Positions 1-13,862 of a stretch of 64,000 nucleotides of DNA are shown one piece after another. The translations under genes were made by a program, and so were the position numbers. How positions within the stretch are numbered: the stretch's first letter is position 1; each line of letters opens with the position of its first letter. The stretch comes from Muraenolepis orangiensis (taxonomy: Eukaryota > Chordata > Actinopteri > Gadiformes > Muraenolepididae), in NCBI GenBank assembly GCA_027704905.1, contig CM051013.1, forward strand, positions 11,712,707-11,776,706, read 5' to 3'. Under the pieces are notes generated by a model. That model was not told the DNA's origin. It did no database searches and worked only from the letters and a program-made list of their open reading frames with translations.

Positions 1-92
1 ATAATGCATAAGCTATAGACAATAGAAAAACGAATCTCCACCGAATATCAAATGTCCAATATAGCAACTTGCTGAAGCCTTGCTATGTTTCA

Positions 93-1030
<938 letters not shown>

Positions 1031-1389
1031 GGTAGAAGAAGGTAACCGTAGTATACACAGTATAAGCAGTAGTTAAGGACGTAAATGGTACAACGTACAT
1101 GTACATTCTCTACAGCCTGTTTTGAGCTAAATAGTATTTTCTCATATCTGCCTTTTAGACGGGCTCATACCAGGCGGTGAACCATTTAGCTGAGCTGCTC
1201 AATCACATCCCTTTTGATAGAGTTATAGTTTGTCTCAAGGCCGTAACCATGGAGTCAACATTGGGGGGGACCAAGCTAAATTTGAATACTCATTTCCTGC
1301 CATTCTAAAGGAAAATATATAAAAATTCACTAACACATGGGATACTTTTATATTTTTTACCATAATGTCTAATTGTGCAATGTATTACA

Positions 1390-2077
<688 letters not shown>

Positions 2078-2237
2078 GGGCAGTAATTTTTGGTTATAGA
2101 CATCTAGGTGTTTATGAGATGACATGTCAAGGCTCAGTTGTGTGTTTATTGGCAACCAACTAGATGGGTAACGCCCTACTGAATGTGAAGCTATTTTAAC
2201 GGAACAACACCACGGGACGTGTAAGGGAGGGAGTGCC

Positions 2238-3420
2238 GAGGTAGTTGGAGTGGCGATTTTCTAACAATTTTCAATCGTCTTTGCGTCTTATAATCGTCTT
2301 ATTCTGACTCATATTCGGCATTGGCGTGGTTTATAAGGTGAGTAATCATGTAGGCCTATTGTATTTTCAACGTTTTTATTCGCTGTTGTCGAACATGGCG
2401 CCTATCTACTTAATCTGATCCTTGGGAAATGGGTGTGGTGCTGGTGGTTCCTTTTATGTCATTTGGGTTTTTGTAGGCACATTTCTTGGACTTGTGAAAT
2501 AAGTGTATAGGGCTATGGAGGGCATATGAAGAAGGGTATATTCGTTTTGATCGGCTTAGTTAAAGTAGTTAAAGTTAGTTAAAGTATTATGTCAACGTTG
2601 ACATGATTATTGCTGTAAATGGTATACAATGTTAGAAAATGGGTATTGGGCCTCTCAGATTTTGCAAGCTTTTAAAGCATTTTTTTTGCATTTAACATAA
2701 AGTAGGCCTATCTCATAAATGGAAATCAACCAATGTTCTCATATATGTATATATGTATATATATGTGAATAATGCATAAGCTATAGACAATAGAAAAACG
2801 AATCTCCACCGAATATCAAATGTCCAATATAGCAACTTGCTATGTTTCAGTGTTAGTCGGGATGGTCGTTTCGGGATGGAAAGACACTGCGTGTGGAGAG
2901 CTCCAACTTTATGTATCTGGGGTAATGGCAATGGACTGCTTTTATATAGCGCTTTTATCCAAGGCGCTTTACAAGTCATGCTGTGGACTGGGGGTTTAGG
3001 CGTAGACTGCGCAGGGTAACACGCTGTGATTGGTTCATGGGTGATAAGGGGTTTGCCCAAAGCTTTAAACTACGCCAATATTATGATAGGTTATTAATAC
3101 TTTGTTGCGCATGATTCATTGAGGCAGATCATATCTTCATGTTGCTCACACATCAATTACTTAACATCAATTCTCAAACACAAATTACTTGCAAAGATGA
3201 TTTTAAGTAGCAGTTTGATATCATGTTATTATGTTAATATTTGATCATATATTATTTGAGTTGCCTATACCTGGCGCTCCTTCAACCGTTCTCAAACGTG
3301 ACACGTCTGGTGCATTTGGAGGGGGTAAAATACACGAAAGACACGAAAAGACACGTAATACTTATTTAGCCGTCCGGTGGATTTATTGAGTTGGCTCATA
3401 TGAAGTTGCCCATGAAAACA
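2238..3420. repeat. Leader repeat Z followed by truncated Y
   Basis: Block Z (2,238-2,850; starts GTAGTTGGAGTGGCGATTTT) recurs at 25,503-26,109 and 32,721-33,250. It is followed by a shortened block Y ending in a brief CA run at 3,418-3,436. Thus the leader is itself a Z-Y-Z-Y' array. No coding potential is recognised. Confidence 0.75.
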
Positions 3421-3447
3421 CACACACACACACACAATAGCAAAATA

Positions 3448-3978
3448 TTATTTTTTTTGTAATGTAATAGACATTAACGTTAGTTGAATATGCCCGTTAG
3501 CACTGTTGGGGATGAGAGAGCTGTAGTCAGCTGCAGCTGCTGTTTCCACTTTGAGTCTTTCTGGGTGGGTGGACCTCTTCCGATATTCCCTCTGATGTTC
3601 ATCAATGGCCTTTTGGACTTCCAGGGCTGACCATTTACTGATAGGCGTACACTTGAACACACTGGACAGGTCAGGGTTGGAACAGTTCCTGATGAACATC
3701 ATAGCAACTTCAGCAGGGCAGCAGGCATGTTCTCCATCGTCCTCCATTATTTTGTAGGTGCCTGTCAGCGTGCTCAGCCGCTGTATTTAGTCGGTAGTCC
3801 AGTAGTCCACTGGTCTCTCACCTGTATAAGGCTGTGTGGCGTAGAAGTCAGCCATAGGCTGGACAGTCAGAGAGTCGCGGAAGCATCTTCTGAGTATTTT
3901 GTATACTACTTCAGGGTCTACAGTCTTTTCAGAGTTACTCTTCAACCCCACCTTGACCATGTTCTTTGCCCTTCCCAT
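3448..3978 (-). pseudogene. Gag-like retroelement fragment, C-terminal half (copy A)
   Basis: Two minus-strand open pieces (3,978-3,787 and 3,747-3,448) form one protein separated by a frame change. They include MGRAKNMVKVGLKSN, a PMADFYATQPYTGERP segment and an EVAMMFIRNCSNPDLSSVF segment, the pattern of gag-like proteins of fish LTR retroelements. No zinc knuckle or pol is visible. The N-terminal half is absent here but present in copy B (33,594-34,138). Relative to copy B, about 670 bp upstream of the retained part is deleted at 4,031. Confidence 0.6.
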
Positions 3979-4637
3979 GAGATTACTTCATCCACCTGTT
4001 CTGTAGTAGGGCAGCCTTTTTTACGTAGATAAAAGCGTTTATCTATAGCGTTGGATATAAGATAATTAAACATGTTTATTAGCAATTCTGAGCGTTCTAA
4101 ACCCAGCGCGAGCTATGGTGCAACCCTCCTGCGTGTGAGTATCTTTGAAATGCTTCTGACGATTATGAAATACTATTTCATTTCATAATAATTTATTTAT
4201 TTAATTAATTCTGGCACCTTTGGTATTCCATAGATGTCACACATCACAGTATTAAATCATTCCACACTACACATGAAGAAAATAGAAAGACTCTACATGA
4301 ATAAATATGTATTGGATTACATCCAAAACGACACCGTCATTTTCCACATACGTCGCGTGACACTGAAGAAACTGAAACTTATTTTACTGTTGTAATTGTG
4401 AGCCGTGAAGAACATGCTTGACATCTGTGGCATTTAACTAAATCAAAAGTTGAGTCAAAAGTTTGAGAAACGCGTGTATGACATTGGCCGCTTCTTATCA
4501 ACTGACGAAGAAGGCGTGGGTTCGTGGCAGGCCCACAGATGGCCATATTAACAACAAGAACAATATTCAAGATTAGTTAATTAAAGATAAACTGTCGTTA
4601 CCGGCCCTACTGTCCTCACGGACAGGTATCACCATAG

Positions 4638-5097
4638 CTATGGAGCCAAAATTGGGTCAATATTCTAAAATACAAAATGTATAAAAATGTGCTTTTACAC
4701 ACGCATAAAATGACACTGGCGCGCAGATTAAACGCCCGCGAGCGGCTATGCACTCACTCGCGAGAGAAACAGCCCTCTTGCTCGCTTGCGGGAGTGTCAG
4801 CCTCGCGGAGTCTGTTTGCGCATTAAATCTCATCCAACTGATCTTGCTGCTGTCACTCCTCGGATCTTGGTAGTTCAGGCATTGATCAAGCATGGCAACT
4901 CCGGGCTTCCTGGCAGCTGTCAATCAAAGTCCAGTGGCTCCGCCCCAAAGTGTCAGAAACTTTTCACACGCGCGCAGACAGACTCCGCGAGCGAGAGAGG
5001 CTGACACTCCCGCAAGCGAGCAAGAGCGAGCGCATAGCAGCTCGCGGGGGTTTAATCTGCGCGCCAGTGTTATTTAAGTGCGTGAGTAGAGTGAGTT
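4638..5097. mobile_element. MITE with long inverted ends, right end truncated (copy A)
   Basis: Left end TATGGAGCCAAAATTGGGTC at 4,639. Two arms of about 110 bp at roughly 4,710-4,820 and 4,970-5,080 are inverted copies of each other (GCGCGCAGATTAAAC near 4,720 against GTTTAATCTGCGCGC near 5,050). The right terminus seen in copy B (35,399-35,456) is missing, because a deletion joins position 5,097 to the middle of a 4.9-kb unit. There is no transposase, so it is non-autonomous; superfamily unknown. Confidence 0.65.
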
Positions 5098-5385
5098 TCA
5101 CTTTTATGTTGGACAAAACAACGAGGCCCAATTTGTTTTCCAACGTCAAAAAACATTCTGACTTCTGTGAATAAATTAAGTCTAGGCCTATTTTCAACTA
5201 TATTTGGTCACCAGTTGGGCTGTAACTTTGTCGCAGTTTATAGCCTTTTAAATATGGCGCACTTTTTATACAGGTTTTACTTTTTGCAACCTCTTACCTC
5301 TTTGACAAGGGGTAGTAGGGCGGGCAAAGCAGGTGGGATATGAGGGTGGGGCGGGAAAGGCAGGTGCGACATGAGGGGCGCGAAC

Positions 5386-5429
5386 GTAGCCTGGCGGGAC
5401 AGGTAGACAGACCTGTCCCGCCAGGCTAC
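5386..5429. repeat. Perfect palindrome, unit 1
   Basis: Arms GTAGCCTGGCGGGACAGGT and ACCTGTCCCGCCAGGCTAC are exact reverse complements (19 bp) around the loop AGACAG. Found once in every 4.9-kb unit. Confidence 0.95.
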
Positions 5430-5612
5430 ACAGGCATGCAGACGGAGAACAGAAGGCAGACAGAGAGAGAATGAATGAATCGCCGGGTCGGGAGCCGGGT
5501 GGTCACGCCAACCACGTAGCCTGCACGCGGACAGAGAGGGAGAGACAGAACTAAAGAACCTTTAGCCTGTTTAGATTTAACATGTTTGACTCGTATTGTG
5601 TCCTTTTGAAAT

Positions 5613-5885
5613 GTGTCTGATTCCTTCACGATGGCTGCACACATGTCATTAAATAAGGCTATTCCATTTATTAACTGCTGTATTTTTTGGTTTTTATCTC
5701 CCCAGATATTTCGAAATAGTCAGTCAAACAGTCAAACGTAAATGTATTGCCTGATGCCCCAAATCTGAATATATTTGGTGGTGTTTCATGTATTTGGCCA
5801 CCATGGCATTGCATCAGCCAATTGTCCACATGATGAGTACAGAGTGGAAGGAGAATGTTTGTAGCATATCCCTCCGAAAGATGGT
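5613..5885 (+). pseudogene. Degenerate TNFRSF14-like exon-1 copy, unit 1
   Basis: Matches the promoter-proximal region, 3' splice site and first coding exon of the true gene (18,855-19,105). Shared landmarks are a YY1-like ATGGCTGCACACATG stretch, a TATCTCCCCAG acceptor at 5,705, and GCATTGCATCAGCCAATTGT followed by ATGAGTACAGAGT. The initiator ATG and reading frame are lost, and the donor splice site is replaced. It is an older duplicate than the 4.9-kb tandem array, because it is embedded in every unit. Confidence 0.75.
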
Positions 5886-7192
5886 CTGACACTTGACTGA
5901 TGGCTTTGTATTGTATTTAATCCATATCCAAAAACCAACGTAAGAGCTGTATACAGAGACACGAAACAACATATATATGTTGTTTCCAACAACATATATA
6001 AACAAATATATGTAAGCTTACTCCTCACATTACCTTCAAATTACACACAGCGCTAAGGCTAACGTTAACTTATTTAACAAACAATTAATTAAGGTTAACC
6101 CCAAAGAGCAGCCTATAACCAAATAAGGGTAATCAGGCAAAGCCAAATGGAAGACAGTGGGAGGTCTTATCCTCCCGATCAAGCTCTTAGCTCCGCCCAT
6201 CACCTGCCTGAATCAACAGTAAAACCACCAAGCAAACAAGACCGCATCTACCATGCTTTCGATACTGTGTTAACTACTTAAACACTATTTGTAAGTGGAT
6301 TCGATATTTAAGGTGATCACAGGTTACTACTGGAGCAACATGTTGTCTTTGGGTTGGCTGGCCGTCTAATTGCACATATCATAGATGCTATAATTATCCA
6401 ACCCTACCCCCAAGTGTTTCTTTTTTTATATATGATTTATTTGAGTTTTCAAACACAAGAAAAACTCATACATAAACCCTCACATGTATGAGGGAGTAAA
6501 AGGGAGTAAAATATACCATTCTGTGAAATGGGGTGGCATTGGCAAAGATAGTGGTGTAGACAGGTGTTTTTTAAGGTGTTTCTTGGTATGGTCTTTTACT
6601 TTTTAAACAAACAAGCTACTGCAGGTGAAAAGCTATAACATGTGTCCCATCCATCCATCCATCCATCTTCTCCCGCTTATCCGTAATCGGGTCGCGGAGG
6701 TAGCAGCTTCAGCAGGGGACTCCAAACTTCCCTATACCATAACATGTGTCCCATGGGTACAAATGTAAACAGTCGTCTCAAGCCAAACCCAAGACACGTG
6801 ACACATGTGTGAGTCACGTGTGACGAAAGGACATGTCTTTAAAGAATGGTTACGAATCAGGGACAGTGTTTTACATCCGCTCGTGACTTTTATTTGTATA
6901 TTTTCGAAGAGATTAATGTTGCCATTGTTATTTGTGTTGTGTAGGAATTTGATTCAACACAATTAACGCATTTACAAAAGTAGCCAGTCAAGAAGTGAAA
7001 ACATGTGGGTCGTTTTCACGGATTTACGCACATCTCTACACCACACCTGGCTGACTCAAGTGAAGACGATCACACGATCACAACAGCCACGGGAACCAGT
7101 TGGAAAAGGGAGAGAATGAATCACTTGACTGACCACGCCCATTACGTACACACAGGCAGACACGCAAGAGGGAGAGACAGAGAAGCTGGCCG

Positions 7193-7206
7193 CCGCTAGG
7201 GGGCAG
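7193..7206 (+). promoter_or_regulatory. CTCF-like motif, unit 1
   Basis: CCGCTAGGGGGCAG differs by one base from the vertebrate CTCF core CCACTAGGGGGCAG. Occupancy is untested. Confidence 0.5.
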
Positions 7207-7555
7207 ACGTGGTCTGCGTGACAGACCAAGGCCTATACATGTATTTATGTCATACGGAGTCGTTTTGATACCTATTGCCAGTGTTGGGGGTAACGCGTTA
7301 CAAAAGTAACGCAATTACAGTAATGTATTACTATTTGCTGTAACGCAGTAATATAACGCATTACTAATACATTTTCGGTAATATTTTACTCGTTACAATC
7401 TAAGTAACGCGCGTTACAACGCATTTTAACCCGTTTAGCTGTTGTTTTTTAAAGAATTCACCAACACCGCGAGACATCCCGACAACAGAAAAAAGCCGGG
7501 ACTCGGGAGCAAGCGCGATTTCCTGTTGTTTTTTTTTTCTCTCCTGTTGAGGCTG

Positions 7556-7927
7556 ATGATGACAACAGACACGGCGCAGCCGGACTCTACGTTTGCGCGA
7601 TGGACATTCGCCCATTATTTTCAGTTCCTCAAAGAGAAGGAGAAGAACATCATTGTAAAATGCAACCTGTGTGCGACACCGAGGGAACTCTCGACGTCAA
7701 AAAATAGCACCAGTAACTTAAAGAAACACCTGGACCGGTGCCACGCTAACACTAAGCTGAAAGAGAGGGATGCACCTGCGGAGAAGAGAAAGAAAAAAGA
7801 GGACGAACATACGGGACAGACAAAGCAACAAAAGTTAAGTTTCTCTCGGTCTGCCATGGTTCTTGAAGCCAGAGAAGTGAGGAGACTGGTGGCAGAATTT
7901 ATTGTGGAAGACATGCACTCCCTATGA
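7556..7927 (+). pseudogene. hAT transposase N-terminus with BED zinc finger
   Basis: The reading frame extends upstream, but the start MMTTDTAQPDSTFARWTF fits transposase N-termini best. A BED finger follows: the Cys pair of VKCNLCATPRELST, then a SNLKKHLDRCHANT helix with the His/Cys ligands. A Lys-rich linker and KLSFS follow, then a stop. The hAT catalytic domain is absent, so the product cannot transpose; it could at most bind element ends. Confidence 0.75.
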
Positions 7928-7957
7928 TGACAGCCCAGTGCCACAGCTGATGCGCCC

Positions 7958-8218
7958 ATGTCAGTGGAAACAGAGGTAATGTCTTATCTCAGTTCTGCCC
8001 CTGTGATGGAAAGCCTGCACATGTTTCCAAGGATTAAACAAATTGCACTCCGCTATAACACCCCAACACCATCCAGTGCACCAGTAGAAAGACTTTTCAG
8101 TCTTGGGAATCTTGTGCTCACCCCAAAACGCAACCGTCTTGGTGATGGACGCTTTCAGCGCCTTCTCCTGATGCGCTTCAACAGATATTTCAGTCAAGAG
8201 GGTGGTGGAATAGGCTAG
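7958..8218 (+). pseudogene. hAT transposase C-terminal dimerisation region
   Basis: The 86-codon frame contains APVERLFSLGNLVLTPKRNR followed by LLLMRFNRYF. This is the conserved hAT C-terminal dimerisation motif (S/A-x-x-ERLFS-G plus hydrophobic helix). The N-terminal BED part lies 30 bp upstream in another frame. Between them the family would normally have several hundred residues, so this is an internal deletion derivative. Confidence 0.8.
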
Positions 8219-9339
8219 TCCCCCCCACTACACCCTAGAACCAGAAGTAGGCTATGTCCAGGCCATAACTGCCTTTATAGTTCTGTTTACTTTACCAGCC
8301 TTCTAGGCTGCATGCTACCTCTGTTATATAGGCCATTTGACAGGAACAGGTTTCTGTGAAGAATTCATTTTTTATTTTCAATTTTATGTTTATTTATTTA
8401 TCCAGTCTTACATTTTTTGTGAAGTTGGGAGTGAAATGACTGATTTGTATTTCATATTTGCCAAATAGGCCCATGCACTTTATTTTATTTTCAGTATTCT
8501 TGAAGTACCGTATGTGCTTTAGCTAGAGTTCTAGCTATAAGTGATTGAAATTTTACCAGCCTTTCTGTGGTAGCCTACGTTGTAGCCATTTTTTTGGCAA
8601 ATTTCCTGGCTTCTCTGGCCTGTGTTTTATTGATTAGCCGTTGTAGGCTATGTTTAGATTACATGTTAATGTTTGTTGGACTCATAAAACAGAAGTTGTG
8701 TCCATTCAGTGCATGGCATCTTTGTGCTGTAAGCTTGAATTAAAAGAGAATAAAACAATAGAAACTAAAAGAAAAAGAGATTGTGTGTTTGTCATATTAT
8801 AAGGCTATAGGCTATGTTATAGTGGGCTCTAACTCTATTTTGTTTCATATGAATAGGCCAGGACTTTAAATATTTGCAGCATCTCCATCATAACTTACAG
8901 ACTTTGATCATTTGTCTGCTTATATGATTCTAACTGTCATTGTTACTCATTGTATTGTGCCATGAGCCTTTACTGTGCCTATTATATTAAGTTATTAGTA
9001 GCTTTAGGGGCCTACACAGTCATTATGTTACATCATCCTCCACTGAATGTAAATAATCAGCTATAACAATCTGCAGTTTAGCATTTTTAAATGCTTAGTC
9101 ATATATTTCTGTGGCTATTTTGTTGAAAGTAACTCAAAAGTAATACACAAGTAGTGTAACGCATTACAATTCAGAGATAGTAATATTGTAATGTAACTAA
9201 TTACTTTCAAATGACAGTAACTAGTAATATATAATGTATTATATTTTGGATGTAACTTGCCCAACACTGCCTATTGCAATGTGTAAATTATCTGATTCCT
9301 TCAAGATGGCTGCACACATGACGTTAATTTAGGCTATTC

Positions 9340-9386
9340 NNNNNNNNNNNNNNNNNNNNNNNNNNNNNNNNNNNNNNNNNNNNNNN
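9340..9386. other. Assembly gap (47 N)
   Basis: A run of N. By comparison with the next unit (13,996-14,372) about 375 bp should lie here, covering the boundary between unit 1 and unit 2. The N count therefore does not reflect true length. Sequence from 9,387 to about 10,400 carries many single-base gains and losses relative to the other units. Confidence 0.95.
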
Positions 9387-10736
9387 ACTAGTTCAGGTAA
9401 CTGCCACACTATCTATAGGCCTGACTACCATCACCAAGTAGTACCCACTCGTTCAACTCTCCCCCCGCAGCCAACCCCTAATAACTCCACCCAACGGGTA
9501 TTTATAGTGCCCACCTGGCGCATCCATCAGGCAGCCTTTAACTTTTTGTTGTCTTTGGTTTCGTTTGCTGTCTGACTGTTGCCACATGGTCACCTAAGGG
9601 TAGGTAAGTTGTCAGAAACTGGATGTCATGTTTGATCAACAGCTTAATATTACTCATGTGCATCTTATATTAGCACTGAACTACATTCATTTGTATTAGC
9701 CTACTGTCAGCTTGTATCCTGGTCCACCTGGTGTTCCTTTGGCCAAATGTGATGCCTGAAGTCCTGTTAACCTGGAGGGATGTGTGTTGTTCCTTAGTAC
9801 CTTAGTATTAATCATACTGAGTAGTGGTAAGTTTATAATTACCTAAGTTAAAAGATTGAAATGTATACTTTTGTATTGTAATCTAATGTACAATGTGTTT
9901 CCCTATTAGGTGGCATCAGCTGCTGTTTTGCTATAGTTAGGTTTTGGCGGTCTTATATTTAGGATTTTAGTGTATTTTAACTGTTTGCTCGTTTGGACCA
10001 TGGATATTGTTTTGTTTTACTTTGCTTTTTCTTCTGCTTTAATACTAATTTGTTGTTTCTTTGCCCCTTGTAGTGGAGTTGGAGCCAGCTAGTGGTGGAG
10101 GCCTAGGCACAGTCTAATTCCCTTCAACGACTTGTAGTGGTAGGAGCACTGGGACACAGTTTGTAATGAGTTTTGATTTGCAGTGAGTTTTAGTTTACAG
10201 TGAGCACCGGTGGTGGGTAAGTGGGACACAGCCCTGTTAGACTGCCTCCCCCTGGCTGGCATCTGCCCACTCCCCTTTTCCCCTCATTGATTTTAGTCAT
10301 TTGTTATATAAAGTGTTTTTATCAAGAATGAACAAATCCATGTGATTGATATAATGAAATAAACTGTTTTAAACTGTTTCCTTATAAATTGAACCACGTC
10401 TCTGTCTTGTGTCAGTCACAAACTTGTAGAGCCTTAGTTCTGAGGTGTAAATTAAATATCTCCTGGGCGAAACTCCCCAGGTGGCGTTGTCAGGCATTTT
10501 GGTATTTGGGTGGCTCTGCCTTTAGAAAACGACCACCCCGCCACACTACACTATGTAGTATAATTTCTACTCTGGTGGAATAAAAATCTTTCTCAGAGGT
10601 CCGGATACTAAGTTCAATGTCTTTATTGAACAAAGCATCAAATTCATCAAATGCAGCATGATGGAGCCTGCCGTGCCAATTCGACTGGCGACGCGCTCCT
10701 TTACCAAACATTTTATAGGAAGTAGTATCGCAAACA

Positions 10737-10823
10737 TCAACTACTCCTATTGGTCACAGAAAAACACACATCTACTACTCCTATTGGTCACAGTAAACAA
10801 ACATCTACTACTCCTATTGGTCT
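10737..10823 (-). promoter_or_regulatory. Triple tandem CCAAT-box repeat, unit 2
   Basis: Three copies of a roughly 33-bp repeat, each containing CTACTCCTATTGGTC (ATTGG at 10,749, 10,783 and 10,816), i.e. inverted CCAAT boxes read on the minus strand. A TAAACAAACA forkhead-like site lies between the second and third. A 73-codon minus-strand frame starts just downstream at 10,711. Promoter function is inferred. Confidence 0.4.
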
Positions 10824-12063
10824 CGAATTACAACCAGCATCCACAACTCACTAGTCATTGTGCCTTTGTTGTCACGTCACAAGTTTACAAGCAGTTTTTG
10901 TCAAGTTATGTATTTACTGCGCCTTCCCCACTTGATAGGGACGCCATCTACCCGAAGTTTCCAACTGGATTTCACTCAAAAAATGTTTTTCACCAGAGTA
11001 ATTTCATTCATTTGGGCCAATTTGAGTGCAGGTGAAAAACCTTTTGGGGAAGGAAATGAAATCACGGTATTAATAATTAATAGTGAACAATATAATACAA
11101 TACAACAATTAATAATCAGTAACTAACAAAAATACTATACACAACAGCTCATCACCATTCCCCGCGCACACGCAAAGAGCCAAACAAACGCCCACACACA
11201 CACACGCGCACACACAGGCTCTTTCCCCGCGCCACAAAGCCAGCGCGAGAGAGCGGCTATAGGCAGCAGCCGTGGCAAGTCCTCCCGAAAGTCTACCAAG
11301 GTACAGCATCTTATCGGCTGCCTTCCGGGTGTTAGAGATGGTTCCAGATCCGCAGTTTGTCAGTTTAACAGGCTCCTTTCTCCTTTGTGTTCCGCGGTGT
11401 CTGGTCACCTGTTTATTTCTGGGACCTCCTCCTCTGTGACGCCGCCTGCTCTTCAATGCGCGTCGATGGGGCAGATTTGAAATTGGCTGCAGCCATGTTT
11501 TTCCACAGTATTCCGTTTCTGGTTTGACTTGACAGTTTTAGTTTTATACTTGGGGTATAAAAATACACTACAACTACTATGGGCTTCACACTACCCGCGG
11601 AATAACCCAGACGAACCCAGAGAAGTTGCGTCGTTCTCAAGCCAAATAGTAAGCTTAACGCTCTGTAGTTAAAGTCAAATCTGACATGATCGTCAGTATA
11701 TTCAAGTCATTAGTTTTATAAGTTAAGGTTGTATATACAACTATTAACACGTATACATACTGATATTGCTTTCACTTTTATGTTGGACAAAACAACGAGG
11801 CCCCAATTTGTTTTCCAACGTCAAAAAACATTCTGACTTCTGTGAATAAATTAAGTCTAGGCCTATTTTCAACTATATTTGGTCACCAGTTGGGCTGTAA
11901 CTTTGTCGCAGTTTTATAGCCTTTTAAATATGGCGCACTTTTTATACAGGTTTTACTTTTTGCAACCTCTTACCACTCTTTGACAAGGGGTAGTAGGGCG
12001 GGCAAAGCAGGTGGGATATGAGGGGTGGGGCGGGAAAGGCAGGTGCGACATGAGGGCGCGAAC

Positions 12064-12107
12064 GTAGCCTGGCGGGACAGGTAGACAGACCTGTCCCGCC
12101 AGGCTAC
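12064..12107. repeat. Perfect palindrome, unit 2
   Basis: Same 19-bp arms and AGACAG loop as in unit 1. Confidence 0.95.
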
Positions 12108-12287
12108 ACAGGCATGCAGACGAAGAACAGAAGGCAGAGAGAGAATGAATGAATCGCCGGGTCGGGAGCCGGGTGGTCACGCCAACCACGTAGCCTGCAC
12201 GCGGGACAGAGAGGGAGAGACAGAACTAAAGAACCTTTAGCCTGTTTAGATTTAACATGTTTGACTCGTATTGTGTCCTTTTGAAAT

Positions 12288-12562
12288 GTGTCTGATTCCT
12301 TCACGATGGCTGCACACATGTCATTAAATAAGGCTATTCCATATATTAACTGCTGTATTTTTTTTTGTTTTTATCTCCCCAGATATTTCGAAATAGTCAG
12401 TCAAACAGTCAAACGTAAATGTATTGCCTGATGCCCCAAATCAGAATATATTTGGTGGTGTTTCATGTATTTGGCCACCATGGCATTGCATCAGCCAATT
12501 GTCCACATGATGAGTACAGAGTGGAAGGAGAATGTTTGTAGCATATCCCTCCGAAAGATGGT
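12288..12562 (+). pseudogene. Degenerate TNFRSF14-like exon-1 copy, unit 2
   Basis: Same decayed promoter, acceptor and exon remnant as at 5,613, including the lost initiator. Confidence 0.72.
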
Positions 12563-13848
12563 CTGACACTTGACTGATGGCTTTGTATTGTATTTAATCC
12601 ATATCCAAAAACCAACGTAAGAGCTGTATACAGAGACACGAAACAACATATATATGTTGTTTCCAACAACATATATAAACAAATATATGTAAGCTTACTC
12701 CTCACATTACCTTCAAATTACACACAGCGCTAAGGCTAACGTTAACTTATTTAACAAACAATTAATTAAGGTTAACCCCAAAGAGCAGCCTATAACCAAA
12801 TAAGGGTAATCAGGCAAAGCCAAATGGAAGACAGTGGGAGGTCTTATCCTCCCGATCAAGCTCTTAGCTCCGCCCATCACCTGCCTGAATCAACAGTAAA
12901 ACCACCAAGCAAACAAGACACTATTTATATAACAACACTATTTGTAAGTGGATTCGATATTTAAGGTGATCACAGGTTACTACTGGAGCAACATGTTGTC
13001 TTTGGGTTGGCTGGCCGTCTAATTGCACATATCATAGATGCTATAGTTATCCAACCCTACCCCCAAGAGAGGTGTTTCTTTTTTTATATATGCTTTATTT
13101 GAGTTTTCAAACACAAGAAAAACTCATACATAAACCCTCACATGTATGAGGGAGTAAAAGGGAGTAAAATATACCATTCTGTGAAATGGGGTGGCATTGG
13201 CAAAGATAGTGGTGTAGACAGGTGTTTTTTAAGGTGTTTCTTGGTATGGTCTTTTACTTTTTAAACAAACAAGCTACTGCAGGTGAAAAGCTATAACATG
13301 TGTCCCATCCATCCATCCATCCATCTTCTCCCGCTTATCCGTAATCGGGTCGCGGAGGTAGCAGCTTCAGCAGGGGACTCCAAACTTCCCTACCATAACA
13401 TGTGTCCCATGGGTACAAATGTAAACAGTCGTCTCAAGCCAAACCCAAGACACGTGACACATGTGTGAGTCACGTGTGACGAAAGGACATGTCTTTAAAG
13501 AATGGTTACGAATCAGGGACAGTGTTTTACATCAGCTCGTGACTTTTATTTGTATATTTTCGAAGAGATTAATGTTGCCATTGTTATTTGTGTTGTGTAG
13601 GAATTTGATTCAACACAATTAACGCATTTACAAAAGTAGCCAGTCAAGAAGTGAAAACATGTGGGTCGTTTTCACGGATTTACGCACATCTCTACACCAC
13701 ACCTGGCTGACTCAAGTGAAGACGATCACACGATCACAACAGCCACGGGAACCAGCTGGAAAAGGGAGAGAATGAATCACTTGACTGACCACGCCCATTA
13801 CGTACACACAGGCAGACACGCAAGAGGGAGAGACAGAGAAGCTGGCCG

Positions 13849-13862
13849 CCGCTAGGGGGCAG
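13849..13862 (+). promoter_or_regulatory. CTCF-like motif, unit 2
   Basis: CCGCTAGGGGGCAG, same strand as in the other units. Confidence 0.5.

Larger units (their letters stand above)
7279..9269 (+). mobile_element. hAT transposon, internally deleted (1,991 bp)
   Basis: Terminal inverted repeats CAGTGTTGGG at 7,279 and CCCAACACTG ending at 9,269. It is flanked by a perfect 8-bp target duplication CCTATTGC (7,271-7,278 and 9,270-9,277). The other four 4.9-kb units show the empty site with a single CCTATTGC. It codes for a BED-finger N-terminus and a hAT dimerisation C-terminus, with the catalytic centre missing between them. The 8,219-9,160 part is AT-rich and noncoding. Confidence 0.93.
5098..9339. 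repeat. 4.9-kb tandem unit 1 (partial, hAT-interrupted)
   Basis: Starts abruptly in the middle of a unit (equivalent to 39,303 in copy B). It contains the palindrome (5,386), the degenerate exon-1 copy (5,613) and the CTCF-like motif (7,193), and is interrupted by a 1,991-bp hAT element. It runs into the assembly gap. Confidence 0.85.

Noticed and set aside
5786..6028. 80-codon minus-strand frame repeated in all five units (MRSKLTYICLYMLL)
   Set aside because: It lies antisense to the degenerate exon-1 copy; its repetition reflects tandem duplication, not selection.
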